From Sphingobacterium sp. JB170 (GTDB taxonomy: Bacteria; Bacteroidota; Bacteroidia; Sphingobacteriales; Sphingobacteriaceae), in assembly GCF_900163865.1 (NCBI RefSeq), contig NZ_FUKU01000039.1:1-55367 (forward strand): a DNA stretch of 55,367 bases, in the 5' to 3' direction. Both the position numbers and the translations under genes were made by a program. Positions 35,506-43,887 of this stretch are shown here, piece after piece. Each line of letters begins with the position of its first letter. Position 1 is the stretch's first letter. The notes beneath the pieces are model-generated. The model had not been told where the DNA came from. It did not search any database and saw only the letters and a program-made list of their open reading frames with translations.

Positions 35506-36546
35506 CTACGGGATGACAACTGGACGAATTGCTTCACCAAAAATTCGAACGACTCCATCACTAGTGATCTCCATATCATTTATGTACGACTCCCGCGGGC
35601 CTACCTTCTGCTCGCTTGCATGCACATGGTAGATATACTTGTATTTACCCTCAGCATCCACAAAAGGAGCGCCGTGCCCCGTTCCCACTCTGCCCGAAGC
35701 GGCGGGTTTATCGCGCCGTAAAATCGGATTTCCGCTATATTTTTTCCAGGGGCCAATCGGTGATACCGATGTTGCATACCCCACACCATAATCTTTACTC
35801 TCAAAATGATTTGCCGAATAAAGCATATAATAAATCCCCCGATGTTTTAACACAGATGGTCCTTCGGCTACGCGTCCTTGTATCCTTTCCCAGGGTTCAT
35901 CGGCGCTAATACATTTTCTCAGTGAATGTGGCTTGACCGATTTTAAATCATCCGTCATTTCTGCTACCCAAATAACATTTCCTTCGGTAAAGCGTACAAA
36001 GTAGAGATAGGGCGTACCGTCGTGGTCGATAAATACATGCGTATCGATGGCCTTATCACTTATAATGGGGCTTTTATCTTCTTGCGTAAATGGTCCGTAC
36101 GGTGAATCTGCGTGTGCCACGCAAATATGTTCATCAACCGAATAAAACATAAAAAATTTATTTTTCGAACGTATATAATAGACTTCCGGAGCCCAAAACC
36201 ACCGGTTCCCCCAAGAATCATTAGGCGACAAGGCAAGCTTCTGGTGGCGTCTCCATTTTTTTAGATCATTTGATTCATATACTTCAAACCCTTCCAAGCG
36301 TGTTCCATAGGCATAATAAGTTCCCTGGTGGTATAAAACATAGGGGTCAGCAATGGGTAATTTATCATCAATTACGTTTTGGATTGTGTCGTTGATTAAC
36401 CCGCTCGAATTCCACCATATGTGTGCTTCTGCAGTATCGCTTCTCTTTTGCGATTTATGATCAATTAAGCCGTCTTTACACCCTCCCACATGACCCATCA
36501 AAAAGAAAAAAAGTAAACTTGTAATTCTCAACAAATTGTAACTCAT
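35506..36546 (-). CDS. GH43 glycosidase lipoprotein (third of the locus)
   Basis: This 346-aa lipoprotein has signal and lipobox HVGGC (Cys23). A TTG-started extension to 36561 is possible, but the ATG at 36546 gives the standard signal. GH43 residues: Asp in LPIADPYVLYH, Asp in KAIDTHVFIDHD, Glu in GRVAEGPSVLKH. The segment IYYMLYSANHFESKDYGVGYATSVSPIGPW parallels the GH43 at 22571, so the two are paralogues, probably acting on different linkages of the same side chains. It diverges from the sensor kinase gene across a control region with a GTATCA direct repeat. Its position beyond the inserted segment shows that the PUL continues on both sides of the insert. Confidence 0.92.
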   Translation of the reverse strand: MSYNLLRITSLLFFFLMGHVGGCKDGLIDHKSQKRSDTAEAHIWWNSSGLINDTIQNVIDDKLPIADPYVLYHQGTYYAYGTRLEGFEVYESNDLKKWRRHQKLALSPNDSWGNRWFWAPEVYYIRSKNKFFMFYSVDEHICVAHADSPYGPFTQEDKSPIISDKAIDTHVFIDHDGTPYLYFVRFTEGNVIWVAEMTDDLKSVKPHSLRKCISADEPWERIQGRVAEGPSVLKHRGIYYMLYSANHFESKDYGVGYATSVSPIGPWKKYSGNPILRRDKPAASGRVGTGHGAPFVDAEGKYKYIYHVHASEQKVGPRESYINDMEITSDGVVRIFGEAIRPVVIP

Positions 36547-36757
36547 AATAATTTCAATCAAAATACAGATTACACCGTTTGGAAGTTGCCTAAATTTATC
36601 CTAAAACGAAAGACAGACTTGTCACCAAATCGCCCAGGCGGCCCCACTACCCATTCCTATACTTAGCGAATTTAAATAATAAGAATCACGCCTGGAGGAG
36701 GTAGCTAGTTGGACAATACAATTGTACACAACTACGGCCCAATTAATATGCATAATC
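36547..36757. other. Divergent control region, GH43 / sensor kinase (left part)
   Basis: This non-coding stretch holds the promoter and leader of the GH43 gene. I see no strong -7 consensus and no RNA gene. The candidate operator follows immediately to the right, and a further 110 nt lead to the kinase start. Confidence 0.4.
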
Positions 36758-36784
36758 GTATCAATTTATTTCATTATTGTATCA
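36758..36784 (+). promoter_or_regulatory. Candidate operator: GTATCA direct repeat with 21-bp period
   Basis: GTATCA occurs at 36758-36763 and 36779-36784 in the same orientation, exactly 21 bp apart, with AT-rich spacer. The same core forms the inverted repeat in the susC/GH43 region. A two-turn spacing is the hallmark of AraC-type tandem half-sites. Autoregulation by the REC-AraC protein is inferred. Confidence 0.5.
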
Positions 36785-36894
36785 TTTCGTCTTCCAGAAT
36801 CCCTGCAACCCGTTTTCATTGTTTAGATTTAAAGGTTAACCGAGATAACGGCGCTTGATCATTCTCAACACCCTAATTTACCCTAAAAATAAAA

Positions 36895-39800
36895 ATGGCG
36901 TATTTTTATAAAAAATCTAATTCAATGTTTATAAAACCGTTATGCCTATTCTTGTTTTGTTCCATGTGGATCACATTGTCGGCATCACCTTATTATTTCA
37001 ATCACTTTCAAGTGAACAACGGTCTTTCCAATAACGCTATTTTATGCAGTGTGCAAGATAACGATGGTTTTATTTGGTTTGGTACGCGCGACGGTCTGAA
37101 TAGGTTTGATGGTTACCATTTCAAAACTTTTCTCCATGAATCTGACAACGAAAAAAGCTTGGGGAGCAACCTAGTACACAGCCTGATGGTTCGTAAGACA
37201 AATGAAATTTGGGTTGGAACCGACCAAGGTATATATATATATAACCCCCAGCGCGAGGAATTCTCATTATTTGACAAAATCCCTACACAAGAAACCCTAC
37301 AAATTCAGGAGGACCGAAACGGTAATATATGGTTTATCTGCAATAGTAGGCTGTATAAATATGATCCCAAGACACAAACGCTCGATAAAACATATGCCAC
37401 ACGTTGGAATGAAGTTACACATGCTTTTTGCATCGATCAAAATAACGAGGTCTGGGTTGGTTTCAACGAAAGTATTTGCCATATCAATAGTGAGAAACGA
37501 TATCTCTTCTCCAAAGGAAAGTCCTTTCAAGGAAGGGTAGAAAAACTATTTGCCGATAATAGTAACAACATATGGATCGGTACATCGCAACAAGGACTGT
37601 TCCAATGGAACAGCACAACAAAAAAAACAAGACATGTCATTAAAAAAACTGGAAACAAACCTCTTTATGTACGCGATATCAAGCAGGTCAACCAAAATCA
37701 GTTATGGGTCGCAACGGAAAATGGGCTGATTGTGCACGATATCAAATCTAACAACACGCAATTTGTTCTCCACGAAAAAGATAATCCATGGAGCCTCTCC
37801 GACAATGCTGTTTATACACTATTAAAAGACAATCAAGATGGGATATGGGTTGGTACATTTTTCGGTGGGGTAAACTACTTTCACTCCGAACATAATGTAT
37901 TTGAAAAGATCTTTCCAAGAAACTCATCCAACTCAATTGGAGGGCATGCGGTTCGAGAAATCGTCGAGGATAAACAAAATAACCTCTGGATTGGTACTGA
38001 AGACGAAGGACTTTCGTTTTGGAACCAGACAACCGGTAACTTTATTAATTTCGGATCCGCCGACGGACTAGCGCATACCAATGTACACGGGCTACTAATA
38101 GCGGGTGACAGTTTACTGATTGGTACATTTTTTCAGGGACTGGATGTCATCGACGTACGTCAAAAGAAGGTGATAAAACACTTTGATTCCAATAACACGA
38201 ACCAGACGCTAAAAAATAATTTTGTGTATCACATCTTCCGGACCGCAAGTGGCAAAATCCTACTATCCACGGCACCGGGTATGTTCGAGTTTATCCCCGG
38301 TAAAGATCAGTTTCTACGATATAAACGTGTCCCGGGTCATGTCTTTTATACATCTATATTCGAAGATAATCAGAACACGTTATGGATTACGACCTGGCGT
38401 GATGGGCTCTATAAATTAGAACCACGAGACACAAAGGCTAAACGCTTTACACACGACACAAAAAATCATAAATCAATCAGTAGTAATCGTGTCAATAGGG
38501 TATTTCAAGATTCGAATGACAGGATATGGATCGCGACCGAGGGTGGATTATGTCTCTATGAGGGTGAGCAGTCATTTAGACGTTTTACAACGAAAGATGG
38601 TTTACCGAGTAATCTAATCCTAGCCATGCTGGAGGACGATTTTGGGTATCTTTGGATATCCACGACCAAAGGATTAGTAAAAATGGACATTGAAACGTTT
38701 AGACTTGAAACCTATAGTTTGGAACATGGACTTTTAGACTTACAGTTCAATTATAATTCGGCCTTTAAAGACTCCAAGGGATGGTTATATTTCGGAGCCT
38801 CAAAAGGCTTAATCCGGTTCAATCCATCTTCGATTACCGATCTCTATAAGACGGACTTTGACACACCGATATATATTACCGGCATACATGCAAACCAACA
38901 AGAATTGAACCCTCACTCCGAGAACGATAAATTATCTCAATCCATACTCTATACTAAGCGTGTAAAATTAAAACATGACGAATCAACCATTAGCCTTGAT
39001 TTTGTTGCTTTAAACTTTGTTTCAGCAAGCACCACTTCTTACCTCTACCGGTTGGTCGGACTCGACACCACATGGACATTTTCCCAGAAAGATACGCGAG
39101 CCACCTTTACCAAAATACCCCCTGGAAAGTATACGTTCGAAGTCATGGCTGCCGACGCGAATCAAACACCAATTTCGAAAGTAAAATCCTTAGAAATCGT
39201 GATACTCCCTCCTTTTTGGGCAAGTATTCCGGCTTATATAATATACATTATACTAACATCCGGAGTAATAATCTGGTTTATAAGGCGCTACGACCAAAAA
39301 ATTAAGGAAACCAATCGGCGACGACTTGAAACGATAAAGAACCACAAAGAAAAAGAACTTTACAAGGCCAAAATGGATTTCTTCATGCACATTACGCACG
39401 AAATCAAAACACCGTTAACACTCATTAAAGGTCCACTGGAAAAAATAATTGAAGGGAATACTCCCGACAAAACAGAGAAGTGGCTAAAAACAATCCATCA
39501 AAACACCGATCGATTACTGCTATTGACAGATAATTTACTGGATTTTCGCAAAGTAGAAAGCAGTCACTTTTCGCTCACCCTTAAAAACCAATCCATAACC
39601 TCCCTGATTCAAATTTGTTTACAAGATTTTGAGCCTCTAATAGAGACTAAGCAAATCAATTTGAAGAAAAACTTACATAGGAACGTCTATGCAAATATTG
39701 ACATTGAAGCTATGTATAAGGTGCTTTCCAATTTGTTAACCAACGCAATTAAATATGCTGATCGCGAAATCTACGTAAACCTTTATAAAATCCCCAACCG

Positions 39801-40026
39801 CAAGTTTTTTTGTATCGAGATTATGAATGATGGCGTCTTGCTTTCCGACGAAGAAAGAACACAAATCTTCGAACCGTTTCAACGTGCGAGCAAACATTAC
39901 CGTATTAATGGGTCCGGTTTAGGGTTAGCATTAGCATCATCATTTATATCGCTCCATCAGGGAACCTTAATCTATAAAACGGATTCAAAAAATTTGAATA
40001 TATTTGTTATAGAAATACCAATATAA
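36895..40026 (+). CDS. PUL sensor histidine kinase (HTCS sensor half, propeller type)
   Basis: This 1043-aa membrane protein has a signal peptide and then about 14 two-component-propeller repeats (xxxIWxGTxxGLxxxx) forming a periplasmic double beta-propeller (about 30-680). A Y_Y_Y domain (about 690-775) and a membrane helix (about 780-803) follow, then a HisKA with phospho-acceptor His835 in HITHEIKTPLTLIKGPLE, and an HATPase (NLLTNAIKYA; GSGLGLALASSFI). Usual HTCS proteins continue into REC and AraC domains in the same chain; this one stops. The missing half is encoded 5 nt downstream in another frame. It should sense an oligosaccharide released from the pectic substrate and switch on the PUL. 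ATG at 36925 is an alternative start that keeps the signal. Confidence 0.95.
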   Translation: MAYFYKKSNSMFIKPLCLFLFCSMWITLSASPYYFNHFQVNNGLSNNAILCSVQDNDGFIWFGTRDGLNRFDGYHFKTFLHESDNEKSLGSNLVHSLMVRKTNEIWVGTDQGIYIYNPQREEFSLFDKIPTQETLQIQEDRNGNIWFICNSRLYKYDPKTQTLDKTYATRWNEVTHAFCIDQNNEVWVGFNESICHINSEKRYLFSKGKSFQGRVEKLFADNSNNIWIGTSQQGLFQWNSTTKKTRHVIKKTGNKPLYVRDIKQVNQNQLWVATENGLIVHDIKSNNTQFVLHEKDNPWSLSDNAVYTLLKDNQDGIWVGTFFGGVNYFHSEHNVFEKIFPRNSSNSIGGHAVREIVEDKQNNLWIGTEDEGLSFWNQTTGNFINFGSADGLAHTNVHGLLIAGDSLLIGTFFQGLDVIDVRQKKVIKHFDSNNTNQTLKNNFVYHIFRTASGKILLSTAPGMFEFIPGKDQFLRYKRVPGHVFYTSIFEDNQNTLWITTWRDGLYKLEPRDTKAKRFTHDTKNHKSISSNRVNRVFQDSNDRIWIATEGGLCLYEGEQSFRRFTTKDGLPSNLILAMLEDDFGYLWISTTKGLVKMDIETFRLETYSLEHGLLDLQFNYNSAFKDSKGWLYFGASKGLIRFNPSSITDLYKTDFDTPIYITGIHANQQELNPHSENDKLSQSILYTKRVKLKHDESTISLDFVALNFVSASTTSYLYRLVGLDTTWTFSQKDTRATFTKIPPGKYTFEVMAADANQTPISKVKSLEIVILPPFWASIPAYIIYIILTSGVIIWFIRRYDQKIKETNRRRLETIKNHKEKELYKAKMDFFMHITHEIKTPLTLIKGPLEKIIEGNTPDKTEKWLKTIHQNTDRLLLLTDNLLDFRKVESSHFSLTLKNQSITSLIQICLQDFEPLIETKQINLKKNLHRNVYANIDIEAMYKVLSNLLTNAIKYADREIYVNLYKIPNRKFFCIEIMNDGVLLSDEERTQIFEPFQRASKHYRINGSGLGLALASSFISLHQGTLIYKTDSKNLNIFVIEIPI

Positions 40027-40031
40027 GCCCT

Positions 40032-40832
40032 ATGCTCACCTCAAACTTTGAAACGGGAAAATCTATTATTTTGTTAGCTGATGATCATGTCGATATCTTA
40101 GATTTTATTGCCGACAATTTAGAAGAAAAATATGAAGTTGTAAAAGTAACCAATGGACAAGATGCCCTGGAATATGTTTACTTACACAATGTCGATTTGG
40201 TTGTAAGTGATATTATGATGCCTCGAATGACCGGTTTCGAATTTTGCATCAAAATGAAAGAAGATGAAAATTATAATCATATTCCATTTATTATGCTGAC
40301 TGCAAAGACCAGTTTACAGTCAAAAATTGAAGGTTTGGAATATGGTGCGGACGCCTACATCGAAAAGCCTTTCTCTCCCAATTTCCTCGTGACACAAATC
40401 GCAAATTTACTCCGCAACAGGAAATATATTCAAGATCACTTCCAACGTACCCCCACAAGTATTGTAGATACCAGCGGGCACAACAAAGCCGATCAGGTAT
40501 TGATAAATAAAATCAATAAACTAATTCTTGAAAACATGGCAGACTCAACTTTATCCGTAGATATGCTAGCGGACCGACTTCACATGAGTCGGCCGACGCT
40601 TTATCGCCGAACAAAGGCACTATCAGGTTTATCACCTAATGAGCTAATAAAGCTGACCAGATTAAAAAAAGCTACCCGACTATTGTTGGATGGCGAATAC
40701 ATGATCTATGAAATAGCCGATATATTAGGCTTCAGTACCGCATCACACTTTTCACGGAATTTTCAACAACATTACGGTGTGAGCCCAAAAGATTATGCAA
40801 CTAAAAATAAATACGGGGACCACTACGCTTAA
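40032..40832 (+). CDS. Response regulator with REC and AraC-type DNA-binding domains (HTCS output half)
   Basis: This 266-aa protein has an N-terminal receiver (about 10-130) with acidic pocket ADDH, phospho-Asp60 in VVSDIMMPRMTG, and conserved Lys in YIEKPFSP. A short linker leads to a C-terminal AraC HTH (about 165-260: LSVDMLADRLHMSRPTLYRRTKALSGLSPNELIKLTRLKKA...YEIADILGFSTASHFSRNFQQHYGVSPKDY). In canonical HTCS these domains are fused to the sensor. Here the gene begins 5 nt after the kinase stop and in a different frame, so the two proteins form an orthodox pair. It probably activates susCD and the glycosidase genes by binding repeated GTATCA-like half-sites. A bidirectional terminator follows. 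Confidence 0.95.
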   Translation: MLTSNFETGKSIILLADDHVDILDFIADNLEEKYEVVKVTNGQDALEYVYLHNVDLVVSDIMMPRMTGFEFCIKMKEDENYNHIPFIMLTAKTSLQSKIEGLEYGADAYIEKPFSPNFLVTQIANLLRNRKYIQDHFQRTPTSIVDTSGHNKADQVLINKINKLILENMADSTLSVDMLADRLHMSRPTLYRRTKALSGLSPNELIKLTRLKKATRLLLDGEYMIYEIADILGFSTASHFSRNFQQHYGVSPKDYATKNKYGDHYA

Positions 40833-40937
40833 TTCTCAACGACCTTCTAGCGAAGTAGTCTTTCACAAAACATCGCAGTATACCAGCGGGGTTATCCCGG
40901 TGCATCCGATGTGTCCATACTTTGGGTAGCGCACGAT

Positions 40938-40987
40938 AAAAAGTGCTGATTTGCTCGCAGTTCTACAGGTGCACGTCAGCTCTTTTT
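40938..40987. terminator. Bidirectional terminator between regulator and alcohol dehydrogenase
   Basis: AAAAAGTGCTGA and TCAGCTCTTTTT pair (11 pairs with one T-T mismatch) around a 26-nt loop. This provides A- and T-rich flanks for both convergent transcripts. Confidence 0.65.
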
Positions 40988-41004
40988 AAAACATAAACAG
41001 ACCA

Positions 41005-42060
41005 TTAACTTTTCAACGAGGCCATATCAATTACAAAACGATATTTCACATCGCCTTTCAACATTCGCCCATACGCCATGTTGATGTCCTGCATTCGGAT
41101 AAGCTCGATATCCGATGTTATATTGTGCTCGCCACAGAAGTCAAGCATGTCCTGTGTTTCCGCGATACCACCAATAGACGAACCTGAAAAACTTTTACGT
41201 TTAGGAATTAAACTAAATGCAGCAACAGGAAGTGGTAACTCCGGCGCACCCACAATTGTAAGTTGACCATCCCTTTTCAGTAAACTTAAATAAGCATTGA
41301 TGTCGTGCTGAGCAGAAACACAATCCAGAATGAAATTTAATGTATTGGTATTGTTTTTCATTTGCTCTTCATCGTTAGAAAGGATGACGTCATCTGCTCC
41401 AAGACGTTTTGCATCTTCGATTTTTGACATAGAAGTCGTAATAACGACAACATACGCCCCCATTGCCTTTGCCAGCTTCACGCCCATGTGTCCCAAACCT
41501 CCGATTCCGACAACACCAACCTTCGTCCCTGGACCAACTTTCCAGTGTCGTAATGGCGAGTAAGTTGTAATACCCGCACACAGCAACGGAGCCGTCGCCG
41601 CTAAATCTAAATTTTCTGGTACACGTAAGACAAAGTCTTCTGTAACAACAACACGTTCGGAATACCCCCCAAAAGTTTGTTGATTCAACTGATTTTCGTG
41701 CCCGTTATAGGTTTGTATATTGCCTTTTTCGCAGAACTGTTCTAACCCTTCTTTACAACTTTCACACTCCCTACAGCTATCCACCATACACCCCACTCCC
41801 ACCAGGTCTCCAACCTTGAATTTCGTTACCTTATCGCCAATTTCCGTAATCCTTCCCACAATTTCGTGCCCCGGTACATTTGGGTACTTCGTCCCGTGCC
41901 ACTCATTGCGGGCGGTATGGATGTCTGAATGGCAAACACCGCAAAACAGTATATCAATTTCTACATCATTCGAGGTAACCTGCCGACGCGAAATAGCTAA
42001 CTGTTTTAAATCTGCTTCTGGGGCTTCGGTTCCGAACGCTTTAACTGAAAATGTATTCAT
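41005..42060 (-). CDS. Zinc-dependent NAD(P) alcohol dehydrogenase (YahK/cinnamyl-ADH-like)
   Basis: This 351-aa medium-chain dehydrogenase has the catalytic zinc ligands Cys in FCGVCHSDIH and His in VPGHEIVGRI, and the structural zinc Cys cluster in CRECESCKEGLEQFCE. The Rossmann motif is GIGGLGHMGVKLAKAMGA. The YNGHENQLNQQTFGGYSERVVV and LLCAGITTYSPLRHW segments are typical of the NADP-preferring YahK/AdhC group that reduces aldehydes. Cytoplasmic; full length. It has a -7 box TAGATTTG and a purine-rich GAGGAAA upstream and appears to be a single-gene unit, terminating at the shared bidirectional hairpin. It is not obviously linked to the PUL. Confidence 0.94.
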   Translation of the reverse strand: MNTFSVKAFGTEAPEADLKQLAISRRQVTSNDVEIDILFCGVCHSDIHTARNEWHGTKYPNVPGHEIVGRITEIGDKVTKFKVGDLVGVGCMVDSCRECESCKEGLEQFCEKGNIQTYNGHENQLNQQTFGGYSERVVVTEDFVLRVPENLDLAATAPLLCAGITTYSPLRHWKVGPGTKVGVVGIGGLGHMGVKLAKAMGAYVVVITTSMSKIEDAKRLGADDVILSNDEEQMKNNTNTLNFILDCVSAQHDINAYLSLLKRDGQLTIVGAPELPLPVAAFSLIPKRKSFSGSSIGGIAETQDMLDFCGEHNITSDIELIRMQDINMAYGRMLKGDVKYRFVIDMASLKS

Positions 42061-42089
42061 AATTTCCTCACTTTATTATTTCGTTAACA

Positions 42090-42097
42090 CAAATCTA
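42090..42097 (-). promoter_or_regulatory. -7 box of the alcohol dehydrogenase gene
   Basis: Minus-strand TAGATTTG fits TAnnTTTG and predicts a leader of about 20 nt before the ATG, which is preceded by GAGGAAA. Confidence 0.55.
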
Positions 42098-42548
42098 TTC
42101 ATTGTCCATAGCATTCGATGCCTTTTTATCCACATAAATTAATTCGAACGCAGATGGCTCCATCGCGTATTATAAAACTCGCTAAGAGGTGAAATTGTTT
42201 TTCCGATTTGAAATTAAAGCGAAAGTACATCGACTCTGAACAATAACCTGTACGAAATGCAAAGAAATGAATTATTAATTAATGCACTGTTTATGAGCTG
42301 AAGCTGCATCAAAACATAACAGTATAGACGAGCGAATATATATTTTTTTGATTTTTCACTGCTCGTTTGCGACTAATGAAGCCTCTCGGCTCATGATTTC
42401 CGTTGTTTTTGATTAAGGCATTTATGTGGAAAATGGGATGCGAAACCGGGTTTGCTAATTGGGCAACGGATAACATTTCGAAGTTATAACTTCCAAACGG
42501 GCCTCCACCCTATCAAATTGATATTAGCGGCGGGAGTAACGCGCACTT
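42098..42548. other. Non-coding gap between alcohol dehydrogenase and DinB genes
   Basis: No gene is recognised. The only structured element is the perfect 14-bp palindrome GAAGTTATAACTTC at 42480-42493, about 55 nt beyond the DinB-family stop; it has no T-run and may be a protein-binding site or weak terminator. Confidence 0.45.
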
Positions 42549-42989
42549 TTAATTACCTTTTAATATAGTTGACGATATTTGTCCGCAATGATGCGAATTG
42601 TGGAATAGCACTAGTGAAAACAGTTTGATTCTTGATAGCTTACCAAACCATGGGGTATCCACTTCTTCAAGCCATGCAACTTCCGTAGTATTCTTGACTA
42701 AACTTTTAAGCATTTTGTACCCCTTTTCGAAATAATTATGACTTATATCAAGGTCATAGAGAACTCCTGTATCTTGTTTACCCATTGTCGTTCCCTCAAT
42801 AGTAGTTCTATAGCCGAAAAATTCACCAATTAAATTTATAGTTTCACCAATATGTCTGTAAATAAACCCGGCGGATGCTGTTTGGTCCGTTAAACGAAAG
42901 CTACTGTTCGTAGCGTTTATCTTTTCGCAGAAAAAAGCACAATCTTTTCGGTTCTGTTCCAAAAGTTGGAATAAGATTTCTTTTTGCAT
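42549..42989 (-). CDS. DinB superfamily protein
   Basis: This 146-aa four-helix-bundle protein of the DinB/YfiT class has spaced metal-ligand histidines: His in IYRHIGETINLIGEFFGY, and the HNSHHCGQI motif near the C-terminus (HxxxH arrangement). Such proteins are metal-dependent thiol transferases or hydrolases, or simply stress-linked proteins of unknown activity. It is third in a minus-strand operon after an SRPBCC protein and an ArsR regulator, 22 nt after the ArsR gene. Co-expression with these suggests a shared stress response. The substrate cannot be inferred. Confidence 0.85.
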   Translation of the reverse strand: MQKEILFQLLEQNRKDCAFFCEKINATNSSFRLTDQTASAGFIYRHIGETINLIGEFFGYRTTIEGTTMGKQDTGVLYDLDISHNYFEKGYKMLKSLVKNTTEVAWLEEVDTPWFGKLSRIKLFSLVLFHNSHHCGQISSTILKGN

Positions 42990-43011
42990 GATCGTATATT
43001 TTAATTTAAAT

Positions 43012-43323
43012 CTATTTATGTTTTAAAATCGTATCTAAGTTGCTTAATTTTTTGTTCCAAAAGTCGTCAAAATGCGTCAACCATTTGCGTAAACCAATAA
43101 AACCATCTTGACTTAGCGTGCAAAAGCGTTCTCGGCCAACATCTTTTATTGTAATAAAGCCCGCTGCTTCCAAAATTCCGATATGTTTGGAAACTGCCGG
43201 TCGACTCATCTCGAAGTTATCGGCTAAACTGCTTATGTTATAAGTTTCTTTAGTAAGTAAATGCAGCATCTGTCTGCGACTTGGATCCGCAATAACCTGA
43301 AAAGCGTCAAGAGTTTGTCTCAC
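43012..43323 (-). CDS. ArsR-family winged-helix repressor
   Basis: This 103-aa regulator has an ArsR/SmtB winged helix: FQVIADPSRRQMLHLLTKETYNISSLADNFEMSRPAVSKHIGILEAAGFITIKDVGRERFCTL, with the recognition helix at SRPAVSKHIGIL. No ELCVCDL-type metal-binding cysteines are present, so it belongs to the non-metal group usually paired with SRPBCC proteins. It overlaps the end of the upstream SRPBCC gene by 17 nt. Two 18-bp palindromes in front of the operon are likely its operators. In most genomes the regulator precedes the SRPBCC gene; here the order is reversed. Confidence 0.93.
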   Translation of the reverse strand: MRQTLDAFQVIADPSRRQMLHLLTKETYNISSLADNFEMSRPAVSKHIGILEAAGFITIKDVGRERFCTLSQDGFIGLRKWLTHFDDFWNKKLSNLDTILKHK

Positions 43324-43756
43324 AATCGTTATTCTTATTTAATAGGTCTAACATTTTCTGAATATTCTTAAGCCATCCATCGGTCATACCTGTTAGAATC
43401 GTGTAGTTTTGATCTTTAAACCCGGAGTGTCTCAGGTTTAATAATGTACCATTCTCTTGTTCTTCTAATGTCCATTCAACAAGAGTGTCAAGTGTTGTTA
43501 TTTCTTCACTCGGGCCACCTTTCCAACTGTATACAAGCTTTTTTAAAGATACAACTTCAAGGACCTTACAATAGAAAACTCCGTTTAGTTCAAGAGCAGG
43601 AATAGGACTTGTCCAAAATTCAAATTCATACCCCACTACGGCTTTGAAGTTGTTAGGCATAAGCCATAATGCAATTAACTCCGATTCCGTGAGGTATTTC
43701 CATATTTCCTCGGACGATTGCTCATAAATCCACTGATGTTTAATTTCTGTTTTCAT
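43307..43756 (-). CDS. SRPBCC (AHSA1-like) protein
   Basis: This 149-aa START/Bet v1-like fold protein has the AHSA1 pattern: SSEEIWKYLTESELIALWLMPNNFKAVVGYEFEFWT, an internal LEVVSLKKLVYSWKGG, VEWTLEEQENGTLLNLRHSGF, and a terminal GMTDGWLKNIQKMLDLL. These proteins bind small hydrophobic ligands. It is the first gene of the operon, with tandem palindromic operators straddling a -7-like box just upstream. It overlaps the ArsR gene, suggesting coupled translation and autorepression. The ligand is unknown. Confidence 0.9.
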   Translation of the reverse strand: MKTEIKHQWIYEQSSEEIWKYLTESELIALWLMPNNFKAVVGYEFEFWTSPIPALELNGVFYCKVLEVVSLKKLVYSWKGGPSEEITTLDTLVEWTLEEQENGTLLNLRHSGFKDQNYTILTGMTDGWLKNIQKMLDLLNKNNDCETNS

Positions 43757-43767
43757 ACGCTTAATTA

Positions 43768-43814
43768 TGTAACCGTGAAGTTACGAATATAAGCGTAACT
43801 TTCGAGTTACGCAA
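43768..43814 (-). promoter_or_regulatory. Promoter with two tandem ArsR-type operators
   Basis: Two 18-bp palindromes are present: TGTAACC-N4-AGTTACG at 43768-43785 and CGTAACT-N4-AGTTACG at 43794-43811, 26 bp apart. Minus-strand TATATTCG (43784-43791, one mismatch to TAnnTTTG) lies between them, with TTG 20 nt upstream (43812-43814). One operator sits between the -33 and -7 boxes and the other just downstream, ideal for repression. Confidence 0.75.
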
Positions 43815-43887
43815 TTGTTTCTTAAAAAAAAGTTGGAGTTCCCATCTAGACTGCGCACACTGAGTCTACGCAGCTGAGACGTACTTG

